From the NCBI RefSeq assembly GCF_003970385.1, contig NZ_RXZH01000003.1, positions 1 through 64,000 on the forward strand: a stretch of 64,000 bases of DNA, read 5' to 3'. The notes beneath the pieces were generated by a model. That model made no database searches. It was not told the origin of the DNA and was given only the letters and a program-made list of their open reading frames with translations. How positions within the stretch are numbered: position 1 is the first letter of the stretch; each line of letters begins with the position of its first letter. Positions 9,944 to 18,670 of the stretch are shown piece after piece. A program made the translations under genes and the position numbers. Source of the DNA: Vibrio aquaticus (GTDB lineage: Bacteria > Pseudomonadota > Gammaproteobacteria > Enterobacterales > Vibrionaceae).

Positions 9944-11752
9944 ATGGCCAACTTAGATTTTCATATCGTAAAACGAATTCGAGACCAAATTGCCAAAGGC
10001 GGCGACCGCATTGCACTTAAACATAAAGTCGGCAATATGTGGAACGGCATCAGCTGGAAGCAGTTTGGTCAGCAAGTTGACTCCCTTTCACTTGCTCTAT
10101 TGGCTCAAGGAATCAGAGTTCAGGATAAGATTGGTATCTTTTCCAACAACATGCCGCAATGGACAGTAGCAGATTTTGCCGCACTTCAACTGCGTGCTGT
10201 CACTGTTCCAATTTACCCAACAAATACCGCTGCTCAGTCAGCATATATTCTACAAAACGCAGACGTTCGTGTTCTTTTTGTTGGCGAACAAGCACAATTT
10301 GATGCAGCGGTTTCTATCTTCGATGAATGTGAGCAACTTGAACTGATCGTTGCGATGTCGGATGACATAGACCTTGGAAGCTTTGAGAATGCGATTGGTT
10401 GGCAATCTTTTATCTCAAATACTCAGACTGATTTTCAGCAAGAGCTAGACCAACGTCTAGAACAAGCGAATTTTGATGACTTACTTACGTTGATCTATAC
10501 CTCCGGCACAACAGGTCAGCCTAAAGGGGTAATGCTCGATTACGCGAATATTGGTTCACAGCTTGAAGGTCATGATGAGCGACTAAGTTTGTCTGAATCT
10601 GATGTGTCTTTATGTTTCTTACCGCTATCACACGTCTTTGAGCGCGCTTGGACCTTCTACGTGCTTTATAAAGGTGCGACCAACTGCTACTTGCAAGACA
10701 CAATGCAAGTTCGTGATGCACTGAGCGAAGTTCAACCAACAGTGATGTGTGCGGTTCCTCGTTTCTACGAGAAGATCTTCTCAGCTATTCATGAAAAAGT
10801 GGCGAAAGCGCCGTTTATTCGTAAAGTTCTTTTCACTTGGGCGGTGAATATGGGAGCGAAGATGGCAGTCTGTCATCAAGAAGGTCGCAAGCCATCAATC
10901 ATGCTTAAGAAATCTTATGCGCTGGCTGACAAGCTGGTTCTGTCAAAGCTACGTGCTTTACTAGGTGGTAAGATCAATTTTATGCCATGTGGCGGTGCAA
11001 AGCTTGATGAAACCATTGGTCGTTTCTTCCATGCCATTGGTATCAACGTTAAGTTGGGCTACGGCATGACAGAAACCACGGCGACGGTTTCATGTTGGGA
11101 TGATAAGTGCTTTAACCCTGACTCTATCGGTATGTCGATGCCGGGCGCTCAAGTTAAGATCGGCGAAAACAACGAGATCTTAGTGCGTGGCCCAATGGTG
11201 ATGCGTGGCTACTACAAGATGCCTGAAGAAACGGCGAAAACCTTCGATGAGCATGGCTTCTTAAAAACTGGTGATGCAGGTCACATTGATGAAAATGGCA
11301 ATGTCTTCATTACTGACCGTATCAAAGAGTTGATGAAAACGTCTAACGGTAAGTACATCGCACCGCAAATGGTTGAAGGCACGATTGGTAAAGATCACTT
11401 TATCGAACAGATTGCTGTCATCGCGGATACGCGTAAGTTTGTGTCGGCGCTTATCGTACCTTGCTATGACTCACTTGAAGAGTACGCCAAAGAGCTTAAT
11501 ATCAAATACCACGATCGTGTTGAACTGATTAAGCATCACCAGATTGTCGAGATGCTAGAGACTCGTGTGAACGACCTGCAAAAAGAGCTGGCTAAGTTTG
11601 AGCAAGTGAAGAAATTCAAGTTGTTACCGAAAGCGTTCTCTATGGATGATGGTGAACTGACACCAACTCAGAAACTGCGCCGAAAAGTGATTAACGATAA
11701 ATATCAGGACGAAATCGAAGAAATGTACAGTGATAAGCCAGAGAAAAAGTAG
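9944..11752 (+). CDS. Long-chain fatty-acid-CoA ligase (FAA1/FadD15 type)
   Basis: A 602-residue ATP-dependent acyl-activating enzyme of the AMP-binding superfamily, closer to the COG1022 (FAA1-like) branch than to FadD. The AMP-binding P-loop [10 protein letters not shown] is near residues 187-196, the adenylate motif GYGMTET follows near 375, and the C-terminal hinge is [18 protein letters not shown]. It should convert free fatty acids to acyl-CoA at the cytoplasmic membrane face. It stands alone: leuO ends in a terminator upstream and another terminator follows. The same gene lies between leuO and ilvI in V. cholerae, so its placement is ancestral in the genus rather than recent. Chain-length preference is unknown. 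Confidence 0.88.
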   Translation: MANLDFHIVKRIRDQIAKGGDRIALKHKVGNMWNGISWKQFGQQVDSLSLALLAQGIRVQDKIGIFSNNMPQWTVADFAALQLRAVTVPIYPTNTAAQSAYILQNADVRVLFVGEQAQFDAAVSIFDECEQLELIVAMSDDIDLGSFENAIGWQSFISNTQTDFQQELDQRLEQANFDDLLTLIYTSGTTGQPKGVMLDYANIGSQLEGHDERLSLSESDVSLCFLPLSHVFERAWTFYVLYKGATNCYLQDTMQVRDALSEVQPTVMCAVPRFYEKIFSAIHEKVAKAPFIRKVLFTWAVNMGAKMAVCHQEGRKPSIMLKKSYALADKLVLSKLRALLGGKINFMPCGGAKLDETIGRFFHAIGINVKLGYGMTETTATVSCWDDKCFNPDSIGMSMPGAQVKIGENNEILVRGPMVMRGYYKMPEETAKTFDEHGFLKTGDAGHIDENGNVFITDRIKELMKTSNGKYIAPQMVEGTIGKDHFIEQIAVIADTRKFVSALIVPCYDSLEEYAKELNIKYHDRVELIKHHQIVEMLETRVNDLQKELAKFEQVKKFKLLPKAFSMDDGELTPTQKLRRKVINDKYQDEIEEMYSDKPEKK

Positions 11753-11785
11753 TTTTACTCTGAGTTAATTTTTCGATTGTTCAAT

Positions 11786-11825
11786 AATCCCCCACCGCAT
11801 AAAAAGTGCTGTGGGGGATTTTTTT
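11786..11825 (+). terminator. Terminator after the acyl-CoA ligase gene
   Basis: ATCCCCCAC (11787-11795) pairs with GTGGGGGAT (11811-11819), followed by a T-run. Confidence 0.88.
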
Positions 11826-11901
11826 CATCCTTAAGTATGGGACTTTGATACCAATAATGTTCTGATTTCTAGAATTCCAACTAATATTTTCAATTGAATT
11901 T

Positions 11902-11940
11902 GTGTTTGTATTTAGTGTTTGTATCTATTGTTTGTACGTT
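11902..11940 (+). repeat. Three tandem 13-bp repeats upstream of ilvIH
   Basis: Units GTGTTTGTATTTA, GTGTTTGTATCTA and TTGTTTGTACGTT follow each other directly, so the octamer TGTTTGTA recurs at 11903, 11916 and 11929 with a 13-bp period. A reverse copy (TACAAACA) lies at 12064-12071. They occupy the 436-bp spacer before ilvI and could be binding sites for a regulator of ilvIH. Confidence 0.6.
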
Positions 11941-12047
11941 GATTAGGGCGTGTTTGCTACATTTTGTTGATAAACGGGATATTGTTTAAAGTGAGAGAGA
12001 TATCGCATTAGACCCGATGCTAATAAAACGTTACATTTGTTGCTCAG

Positions 12048-12073
12048 CTTGTTTGATGTTATTTACAAACAAG
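12048..12073. promoter_or_regulatory. Inverted repeat in the ilvIH upstream region
   Basis: CTTGTTTG and CAAACAAG form perfect 8-bp arms around a 10-bp spacer. It contains the reverse copy of the octamer that is repeated upstream. It could be a regulator site or a hairpin in the ilvIH leader. No Leu/Val/Ile-rich leader peptide with terminator was found here. Confidence 0.4.
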
Positions 12074-12188
12074 ACATAGCCGAAAAAGTGGAAGTATTTC
12101 GAATTAGGCTACGAATAAGACCTAGACTATGTAAAACCGGCCCAAGGTGTTGACCTTACACATTGGTAAACTGGTTAAGGAGAAAAAT

Positions 12189-13913
12189 ATGGCAGCAATG
12201 TTATCCGGCGCAGAGATGGTGATTCAGTCTCTGATCGAAGAAAACGTTGAACAGATCTTCGGTTACCCCGGTGGTTCTGTTCTTGATATCTATGATGCGC
12301 TTCACGCAAAAACAGACCAAATTAAACACGTACTTGTTCGTCACGAACAAGCAGCAACGCATATGGCAGATGGCTATGCGCGCGCAACCGGTAATCCGGG
12401 TGTTGTTCTTGTCTGTTCTGGTCCAGGTGCGACTAATACCATTACGGGTATTGCGACGGCCTACATGGACTCTATCCCTATGATTGTTATTTCAGGTAAC
12501 GTTCCCAACAATATGATTGGTAACGATGCCTTCCAAGAATGTGACATCGTGGGTGTTTCTCGCCCGGTGGTAAAACACAGCTTCTTGGTGAAGAAAGCAG
12601 AAGATATCCCTGAGACAGTTAAAAAAGCCTTTTATATTGCGACAACGGGCCGACCAGGTCCGGTTCTGATCGATTTACCGAAAGACGTGATGAACCCGCA
12701 AATTAAGTTGCCTTACGAGTATCCAGAATCCATTTCGATGCGTTCTTACAAGCCAACGACGACTGGCCATAAAGGACAAATCAAAAAAGGTCTTAAAACG
12801 CTTCTAGAAGCAAAAAAACCAGTGCTTTATGTCGGTGGTGGTGCGGTTATCTCAGAAGCTGAGCAACACTTAACCAAACTCGCTGAAGCGTTAAACCTGC
12901 CTGTAGTAAGCACTTTGATGGGCTTAGGTGCCTTCCCTGGGACTCATAAAAATGCGCTCGGTATGCTGGGTATGCATGGTGTGTATGAAGCTAATATGGC
13001 GATGCACAATGCTGATCTTATCTTTGGTGTTGGCGTCCGTTTTGATGATCGTACGACCAATAACCTAGAGAAGTACTGCCCGAATGCCAAAGTGATGCAT
13101 ATCGATATTGATCCATCATCGATCTCTAAGAATGTAAAAGCGGACGTGCCGATCGTTGGTTCAGCTGAAAAAGTGCTAGAAGCCATGGTCAATTTGCTAG
13201 AAGAACAAGGCAGCACGAATGATCAAGAAGCACTTAACCGCTGGTGGGATGACATTCAAAGCTGGCGTGATCGTCAATGTTTGTCTTATGAAACCTCTCC
13301 TGAGCGCATTAAGCCTCAGCAAGTAATCGAAACGCTTCACAAGCTGACTAATGGTGATGCTTACGTAGCCTCGGATGTTGGTCAGCACCAAATGTTCGCA
13401 GCACTTTACTACCCATTTAATAAACCTCGCCGTTGGATCAACTCTGGTGGTTTAGGCACTATGGGCTTTGGTCTACCTGCTGGTATGGGGGTTAAATTTG
13501 CTAAGCCTGACGAAGAGGTTGTTGTTGTTACCGGTGACGGGAGTATCCAGATGAATATTCAGGAACTGTCGACGGCAATGCAATACGATATTCCTGTGAA
13601 GATCATCAACTTGAACAACCGTTTCCTTGGTATGGTTAAGCAGTGGCAAGACATCATTTACCAAGGTCGCCACTCAAACTCGTACATGAGTTCCGTTCCC
13701 GATTTTGCAGCTATCGCTGAAGCGTATGGGCATGTCGGTATTCGTATTGAAACCCCAGATCAGCTTGAATCTGGTTTGAAGCAAGCTCTTGATATGAAAG
13801 ATCGTTTAGTGTTTGTTGATATCAATGTAGACGAAACCGAACACGTATACCCAATGCAGATTAAAGGCGAAGGTATGGATAATATGTGGCTAAGCAAGAC
13901 GGAGAGAACTTAA
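12189..13913 (+). CDS. ilvI: Acetolactate synthase III, large subunit
   Basis: Thiamine-diphosphate enzyme that makes acetolactate or acetohydroxybutyrate, the first common step of valine, leucine and isoleucine synthesis. Counted from the ATG at 12189 it has 574 residues, exactly the length of E. coli IlvI. The catalytic glutamate lies in [19 protein letters not shown]; the C-terminal ThDP/Mg motif is GDGSIQMN followed by NLNN. AGGAG ends 6 nt before this ATG, which is why the longer in-frame start at 12147 is rejected. It partners IlvH, whose gene begins one base after the stop. Sequence similarity points to isozyme III rather than IlvB or IlvG. Confidence 0.95.
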   Translation: MAAMLSGAEMVIQSLIEENVEQIFGYPGGSVLDIYDALHAKTDQIKHVLVRHEQAATHMADGYARATGNPGVVLVCSGPGATNTITGIATAYMDSIPMIVISGNVPNNMIGNDAFQECDIVGVSRPVVKHSFLVKKAEDIPETVKKAFYIATTGRPGPVLIDLPKDVMNPQIKLPYEYPESISMRSYKPTTTGHKGQIKKGLKTLLEAKKPVLYVGGGAVISEAEQHLTKLAEALNLPVVSTLMGLGAFPGTHKNALGMLGMHGVYEANMAMHNADLIFGVGVRFDDRTTNNLEKYCPNAKVMHIDIDPSSISKNVKADVPIVGSAEKVLEAMVNLLEEQGSTNDQEALNRWWDDIQSWRDRQCLSYETSPERIKPQQVIETLHKLTNGDAYVASDVGQHQMFAALYYPFNKPRRWINSGGLGTMGFGLPAGMGVKFAKPDEEVVVVTGDGSIQMNIQELSTAMQYDIPVKIINLNNRFLGMVKQWQDIIYQGRHSNSYMSSVPDFAAIAEAYGHVGIRIETPDQLESGLKQALDMKDRLVFVDINVDETEHVYPMQIKGEGMDNMWLSKTERT

Positions 13914-13914
13914 T

Positions 13915-14409
13915 ATGAGACACATTATTTCACTACTCATGGAAAACCAGCCGGGTGCTTTGTCTCGAGTGGTTGGTCTGTTTTCTCAACGCGCTTACAA
14001 CATTGAGTCTTTGACCGTATCACCGACTGATGACGAAACATTATCGCGTCTAAATATCACCACTATTTCAGATGATATGGAGCTTGAGCAGATTCAAAAG
14101 CAGCTCAATAAGTTGATTGATGTACTGAAAGTACAAGAAGTCACTGAACTGGACCACATTGAACGTGAGTTGATGATGGTAAAAGTGAAGGCGAGTGGCT
14201 TTTCTCGCGCTGAAGTTAAGCGCACCGCTGACATTTTCCGTGGTCAAATCGTCGATGTGACCGCTTCACAGTACACTGTGCAAATGGCGGGTACCAGTGA
14301 AAAGCTCGACGCTTTCATTCAGGCATTGTCTGAAGTGACCGAAGTGTTGGAAGTAGCGCGAAGTGGGGTGGTTGGTATTGCCCGCGGTGAGCGAACACTA
14401 AAAGCTTAA
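13915..14409 (+). CDS. ilvH: Acetolactate synthase III, regulatory subunit
   Basis: Small subunit of 164 residues (E. coli 163). The N-terminal ACT domain begins MRHIISLLMENQPGALSRVVGLFSQRAYNIESL in pattern, the site at which valine binds for feedback inhibition; the C-terminal ACT-like domain stabilises the large subunit. It starts one base after the ilvI stop, implying coupled translation in an ilvIH operon. A strong terminator follows. Confidence 0.95.
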   Translation: MRHIISLLMENQPGALSRVVGLFSQRAYNIESLTVSPTDDETLSRLNITTISDDMELEQIQKQLNKLIDVLKVQEVTELDHIERELMMVKVKASGFSRAEVKRTADIFRGQIVDVTASQYTVQMAGTSEKLDAFIQALSEVTEVLEVARSGVVGIARGERTLKA

Positions 14410-14424
14410 GACATTGAACCCAAT

Positions 14425-14455
14425 AAAAAACCACCGAATGTTCGGTGGTTTTTTT
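14425..14455. terminator. Bidirectional terminator between ilvH and serA
   Basis: AACCACCGA pairs with TCGGTGGTT around ATGT; A-run on the left and T-run on the right make it usable by both the plus-strand ilvIH transcript and the converging serA transcript. Confidence 0.88.
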
Positions 14456-14473
14456 GTGTCTGCATTAATGCAG

Positions 14474-15703
14474 TTAGTGCAGGATACGAGCACGGATTGT
14501 ACCTTCGATGCTCTTTAATTTTGCTAGCGCTTCTTCAGAACGCTCAGTTTCCACATCAATAACTACGTAGCCAAAATCAGCCGCTGTTTGTAGGTATTGA
14601 CCTGCGATGTTGATGCCTTCTTCTGCGAAGATGGTGTTGATCTGAGTAAGGATACCCGGACGGTTCTGGTGAATGTGCAGTAAACGCGAACAATCACGGT
14701 GCTCAGGCAGTGATACTTCTGGGAAGTTAACACTTGAAAGCGTCGAGCCGTTATCTGAGTATTTCGCCAGCTTACCAGCCACTTCCACACCAATGTTTTC
14801 TTGTGCTTCTTGTGTTGAACCACCGACGTGCGGAGTCAGAATCACGTTATCGAACTTCTGCAGTGGCGACTCAAATGGGTCAGCGTTAGTTTTTGGCTCT
14901 GTAGGGAATACGTCAATCGCTGCACCAGCAATGTGACCAGATTCTAAGCTGTGACATAGCGCTTCAATATCCACAACGGTTCCGCGCGCGGCGTTGATGA
15001 AGATTGAACCAGGCTTCATACGAGCGAACTCTTCAGCACCCATCATGTTTTTCGTTTCTGGTGTTTCTGGTACGTGAAGGGTGATGACATCACATTTGTT
15101 AAGCAGTTCGCTCATGGTGTGAATTTGCGTTGCGTTACCCAGTGACAGCTTGTTCTCAATGTCGTAGAAGTAGACACGCATACCTAAGTTTTCAGCAATA
15201 ATACCTAGCTGAGTACCGATGTGGCCGTAACCGATGATACCAAGGCGTTTACCGCGAGCTTCATACGAGTTGTCGGCACTTTTTTTCCAGATACCACGGT
15301 GCGCTAGTGCGTTCTTTTCTGGGATACCACGAAGAAGAAGAAGTAACTGACCAAGTACCAACTCAGCCACACTACGAGTGTTTGAGAACGGTGCGTTAAA
15401 CACTGGAATACCGCGCGCAGCAGCAGCGTTAAGATTCACTTGGTTGGTACCAATACAGAAACAGCCAATCGCAACCAACTTTTCTGCAGCATCGATGACT
15501 TCTTGGGATAGGTTAGTACGAGAACGGATACCAATGAAGTGAACGTCTTTTACCGCTTCTAGTAGCTCTTCTTCAGGAAGGGAACCTTTATGGTATTCGA
15601 TGTTGGTGTAACCTGCCGCTTGAAGTACTTCTACAGAAGATGGGTGAAGACCTTCGAGCAGGAGGATCTTAATCTTATCTTTTTCCAGTGAAACTTTGGC
15701 CAT
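14474..15703 (-). CDS. serA: D-3-phosphoglycerate dehydrogenase
   Basis: NAD-dependent enzyme that opens serine synthesis by oxidising 3-phosphoglycerate. 409 residues from the ATG at 15703 (E. coli SerA 410, same MAKVSLEKDKIK start). The NAD-binding GYGHIGTQLG motif, the catalytic His region LTPHVGGSTQEAQ and a C-terminal ACT domain (LHIHQNRPGILTQIN), the serine feedback site, are all present. An in-frame ATG 45 bp upstream would add non-conserved residues. Expressed alone: rpiA upstream has its own terminator, leaving a 265-bp spacer (15704-15968) in which I see only that terminator. Confidence 0.96.
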   Translation of the reverse strand: MAKVSLEKDKIKILLLEGLHPSSVEVLQAAGYTNIEYHKGSLPEEELLEAVKDVHFIGIRSRTNLSQEVIDAAEKLVAIGCFCIGTNQVNLNAAAARGIPVFNAPFSNTRSVAELVLGQLLLLLRGIPEKNALAHRGIWKKSADNSYEARGKRLGIIGYGHIGTQLGIIAENLGMRVYFYDIENKLSLGNATQIHTMSELLNKCDVITLHVPETPETKNMMGAEEFARMKPGSIFINAARGTVVDIEALCHSLESGHIAGAAIDVFPTEPKTNADPFESPLQKFDNVILTPHVGGSTQEAQENIGVEVAGKLAKYSDNGSTLSSVNFPEVSLPEHRDCSRLLHIHQNRPGILTQINTIFAEEGINIAGQYLQTAADFGYVVIDVETERSEEALAKLKSIEGTIRARILH

Positions 15704-15904
15704 TATCTTCGTCCTTAAAGTGGGGAAATTGGGGCTTAACTGGCGCACAAAGTATGTAGTGTAATAAAAGCAAACGTTTTGCTACCTAATACGGTGACGC
15801 AAACGTTTTCCTTGTGCGTCTTCTGCTCACTAAGTTAACAAAAAAAATACAGTTTGGGTAAGAAAATTACGGAATAAGCAATAATTATTGGAGAAATAAA
15901 CAGC

Positions 15905-15930
15905 AAAACGGCACCAAAGGGTGCCGTCTG
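15905..15930 (-). terminator. Terminator after rpiA
   Basis: ACGGCACC (15908-15915) pairs with GGTGCCGT (15920-15927) around AAAG; on the minus strand the stem runs into TTTT. Confidence 0.8.
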
Positions 15931-15968
15931 TAATGAAATAACAAGTTTAGGAGCGATTCGCTCTGTTA

Positions 15969-16625
15969 TTACTCTTCGATTTTTGCGCCTTCAGCCGTAC
16001 CAGTGATAACCACATCAGCACCACGGTGAGCAAATAGACCAACAGTCACAACGCCAGGTAGCGCGTTGATCTTATCTTCTAGATCTTTAGGGTTGGTAAT
16101 CTTCAGACCATATATGTCTAGGATCACGTTACCATTATCAGTCGTGCAACCTTCACGGTATACTGGGTCGCCACCAAGCTTCACTAGCTCACGAGCAACG
16201 TAAGAGCGAGCCATTGGGATAACTTCAACAGGCAGTGGGAATTCACCCAGTACGTCGACTGCTTTGGTGTTGTCTACGATACAGATGAACTTGTCTGAGA
16301 TAGCCGCTACGATTTTTTCACGTGTTAGGGCAGCGCCGCCGCCTTTGATCATTTCACGATCAGCGTTGATTTCGTCAGCGCCATCAACGTAGATGTCTAG
16401 ACCCGCAACTTCGTTACAATCGAATACTTCGATTTCCAGTTCTTTTAGACGCTCAGTTGAAGCGACAGAACTTGAAACCGCACCTTTGATTTCCTCTTTC
16501 ATTGTACCTAATGCATCGATGAAGTGATTGACTGTTGAGCCAGTACCTACACCTACAATACTGCCTTTTTCGACATACTTAAGTGCAGCCCAGCCAGCTT
16601 CTTTCTTCATTTCATCTTGAGTCAT
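15969..16625 (-). CDS. rpiA: Ribose-5-phosphate isomerase A
   Basis: Interconverts ribose 5-phosphate and ribulose 5-phosphate in the pentose phosphate pathway. 218 residues, matching E. coli (219). Family motifs are [12 protein letters not shown] near the N-terminus, DGADEIN, and [12 protein letters not shown], which contribute the substrate pocket. I chose the second ATG (16625, MTQDEMKK) because AGGAG abuts the first ATG with no spacer but lies 6 nt from the second, and E. coli begins MTQDELKK. The gene stands alone with its own terminator. Confidence 0.95.
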   Translation of the reverse strand: MTQDEMKKEAGWAALKYVEKGSIVGVGTGSTVNHFIDALGTMKEEIKGAVSSSVASTERLKELEIEVFDCNEVAGLDIYVDGADEINADREMIKGGGAALTREKIVAAISDKFICIVDNTKAVDVLGEFPLPVEVIPMARSYVARELVKLGGDPVYREGCTTDNGNVILDIYGLKITNPKDLEDKINALPGVVTVGLFAHRGADVVITGTAEGAKIEE

Positions 16626-16715
16626 GCTCATCTCCTAAAAGAGGTTATATTAACGATTGCGCGGCGATTATAGCCTTATCCTTATCATACTTGAAGTCAG
16701 GAATGAGCGAACCGA

Positions 16716-17300
16716 TCACCACTGCCAAATCTTGGTTGGAGTCACAATTTTAGGTAGGGGGACGTCCCACGATTCAATGGGTAAAGAATCTACGTGTTGG
16801 CAATCATGAGCGAGGCCGAGTGGTTTGGGGCCTTGTTTGGTTTTGAACCAGGGTTCGAGTGTTCGATCATAATATCCGCCTCCCATACCAAGTCGGTGAC
16901 CAGAAGAGTCAAACGCGACAAGGGGAGTGCAAATAAGATCGAGCGATGAGGTTGGAATGATTTTTCTTTGCTCGAGTTTTGGCTCGGAAATATTGTACTT
17001 ATTCAGCACCATTGAAGAATCAGGCGTGTAGTGCAGAAACAGCAAATGGCCTTTGGAAAATGGGTGAATCACGGGCAAATAAACCTGCTTGCCTGATTGC
17101 CACAGTCTTTCAATGAGTGGTTTTGTGTCGATTTCGCCATCAGCAGATAAATACAGGGCAATATGCTGGGCTGATTGTACTTCTTTAAGGGCAAAAAAAC
17201 GTATCGCGAGTTCTAACCCTGCTTGGTGCTGGAAGTCTTGAGGCAGTTGATTGCGTTTGAGGCGAATTGCCTGCCGGAAGTCTTGTCGGGAAAGTGTCAT
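16716..17300 (-). CDS. fau: 5-formyltetrahydrofolate cyclo-ligase
   Basis: Converts 5-formyltetrahydrofolate to methenyltetrahydrofolate with ATP, recycling the stored folate form. 194 residues; the ATP/folate motif GMGGGYYDRTL is clear near residue 142. It sits directly downstream of the 6S RNA gene, as ygfA (fau) does in E. coli, where the two are co-transcribed. A hairpin at 17304-17325 lies just before the chosen ATG and includes an alternative in-frame ATG at 17312 (MGINM). Neither start has a strong ribosome site, so translation may be modest or controlled by that hairpin. Confidence 0.93.
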   Translation of the reverse strand: MTLSRQDFRQAIRLKRNQLPQDFQHQAGLELAIRFFALKEVQSAQHIALYLSADGEIDTKPLIERLWQSGKQVYLPVIHPFSKGHLLFLHYTPDSSMVLNKYNISEPKLEQRKIIPTSSLDLICTPLVAFDSSGHRLGMGGGYYDRTLEPWFKTKQGPKPLGLAHDCQHVDSLPIESWDVPLPKIVTPTKIWQW

Positions 17301-17303
17301 GTT

Positions 17304-17325
17304 AATACCCATTCTTAAGGGTATT
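17304..17325 (-). promoter_or_regulatory. Hairpin between 6S RNA and fau
   Basis: AATACCC and GGGTATT form a perfect 7-bp stem with an 8-nt loop, placed between the 3' end of 6S RNA and the fau start codon. It lacks a T-run so is not a standard terminator; it could aid 6S 3' processing or limit fau translation. Confidence 0.5.
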
Positions 17326-17333
17326 CAAAGGAG

Positions 17334-17517
17334 GATACCCCAGAGTGCCGTTGGAGATTTTTGACCCATGAACCAGCTGGTTCAGGGCGGATCAGCAATG
17401 GTTACCGTAGGCTTCTCGGTACATGCCGAGCTTGCTCAATAGCAACCAAGTACTAACCCTTAAAGATTGCTTATCGGCTCAGGGACGTAATCCCCTAACG
17501 AACACTCCAGGGTAAAT
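17334..17517 (-). ncRNA. ssrS: 6S RNA
   Basis: Regulatory RNA that mimics an open promoter and sequesters sigma-70 RNA polymerase in stationary phase. The minus strand shows the family's closing stem (ACCCTGGAGTG with CACTCTGGGGT), the conserved CCCTGAGCCGATA block, GAGCAAGCTCGG followed by CCGAGAAGCCT, and the 3' CCTGAACCAGCTGGTTCATGG block, all aligned in order with E. coli 6S. Length from these ends is 184 nt, the same as E. coli. It lies between zapA and fau, the standard synteny. A possible -10 (TACAAA) is about 10 nt upstream. Ends are inferred to within a few bases. Confidence 0.93.
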
Positions 17518-17537
17518 TCTTGTGTTGTTTGTAAAGG

Positions 17538-17846
17538 CTATTGCTGTCCTGGCTTCGCTTTACTGATCGCACTGTCTAATGATGCAGAGAGCTGTTCCAT
17601 TCGCTCGAGCAGTGCGTTTTGTTCTTGCTTTTCATCGCTGTTACGAGTTTCTATCTCATGACAAAAGTTTAAGGCAACAAACGTCAGAAGTTGAACTTCA
17701 TTAGTAATCTTAGTCTTTTCTGCCATTTCTTTCAGGCGGTTATCAAGACGTAGTGCAGCATTAATGAGAGATTCTTCTTGTCCAGCTGGGCAGTTTACCC
17801 GTGTTAGCTTACCTAAGATTTCAACTTCTACCGCTTGATTACTCAT
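17538..17846 (-). CDS. zapA: Cell-division protein ZapA
   Basis: Small FtsZ-binding protein that cross-links protofilaments and stabilises the Z ring. From the ATG at 17846 it has 102 residues: an N-terminal FtsZ-binding domain (VEVEILGKLTRVNCPAGQEE) and a C-terminal coiled coil from about residue 65. The open frame continues upstream to 18005 but that extension is not conserved and reaches into the ygfB promoter region. It is upstream of 6S RNA on the same strand and divergent from ygfB. Confidence 0.93.
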   Translation of the reverse strand: MSNQAVEVEILGKLTRVNCPAGQEESLINAALRLDNRLKEMAEKTKITNEVQLLTFVALNFCHEIETRNSDEKQEQNALLERMEQLSASLDSAISKAKPGQQ

Positions 17847-18082
17847 ATCGACTCTATATCTGTTGTCTAAGGTGATAAAGCAGACAATCACCGAGGGAGA
17901 AACTATAGAAAAACCCCAATTAAGATTCAAGCTTTTCAGGAGCCTCATGTGTAAATCAGCGCACAATAACACAGTAATTGGGCAATTTGAGTAAAAGCTA
18001 TCCACAATTGCGTAATCGCTCGTTTTCGCCTGCTTTGGTAAGTGATACGATTGAACTTATTTATTTCAATTAGGTCCTGCCA

Positions 18083-18658
18083 ATGAGCAACAAACAACTA
18101 CCAGACTATCTGACATTTGCAAGTGAACTTCAGTCTTCAGGATTAGCCGTGAATCCTGCTGAACTTCATGGCCTATTAACCGGTATGTTAAGCGGTGGTC
18201 TAAGTTTGACTGATAAAAGTTGGCAGCCAATGGTTTATGATTACGTTAGCGAAGGCATGGGCTGGCCGAGTAAAGCGCTTCAACTGGCTGAAGCTGCGTT
18301 GGATGCTACCATTAGTGAGTTGACTGGATCGGGTATCGACCTTGAACTACTGCTCCCAGATGAAGAAGCAAGTGCTTCACTGTTTGATGTTGCCGATGGT
18401 CTTGCCGAGTGGGTGAATCACTTTATTTCTGGCTTAGGTCTTGTCAATGCTGAGCTAAAGAAAGCATCCAGTGACGTAAAAGAAGCCCTGACTGACCTAG
18501 AAGAGATCGCCAAGCTTGGCATTGATGAGGATGACGATCTGGAAGAGCAAGCACAGTTGTTGGAACAGGTTATCGAGCATGTCAAAGCGTGTGTATTGAC
18601 GATTCACGCAGAGTTCGGTCAACGTCCAACAGAACAAGCGTCTCCAACGATTCATTAA
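18083..18658 (+). CDS. ygfB: UPF0149/YgfB family protein
   Basis: A 191-residue all-helical YgfB-family protein. Family features: [11 protein letters not shown] near residue 29-39 and [14 protein letters not shown] segment [11 protein letters not shown] near 111-121; the acidic stretch DEDDDLEEQ lies near 151. E. coli YgfB has no defined enzyme activity; in Pseudomonas a YgfB protein affects ampDh3 expression. It is divergent from zapA and 12 bp ahead of ubiH, so probably in one operon with ubiH and ubiI. In E. coli pepP lies between ygfB and ubiH; here it is absent. Confidence 0.9.
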   Translation: MSNKQLPDYLTFASELQSSGLAVNPAELHGLLTGMLSGGLSLTDKSWQPMVYDYVSEGMGWPSKALQLAEAALDATISELTGSGIDLELLLPDEEASASLFDVADGLAEWVNHFISGLGLVNAELKKASSDVKEALTDLEEIAKLGIDEDDDLEEQAQLLEQVIEHVKACVLTIHAEFGQRPTEQASPTIH

Positions 18659-18670
18659 GCAGGTACACCG

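Noticed and set aside
11826..12188. Attenuator-type leader peptide for ilvIH
   Set aside because: No short frame rich in Val, Leu or Ile with a ribosome site, and no terminator between it and ilvI.
17847..18005. 53-residue N-terminal extension of zapA
   Set aside because: Not conserved in ZapA and runs into the divergent ygfB control region; the ATG at 17846 gives the usual 102 residues.
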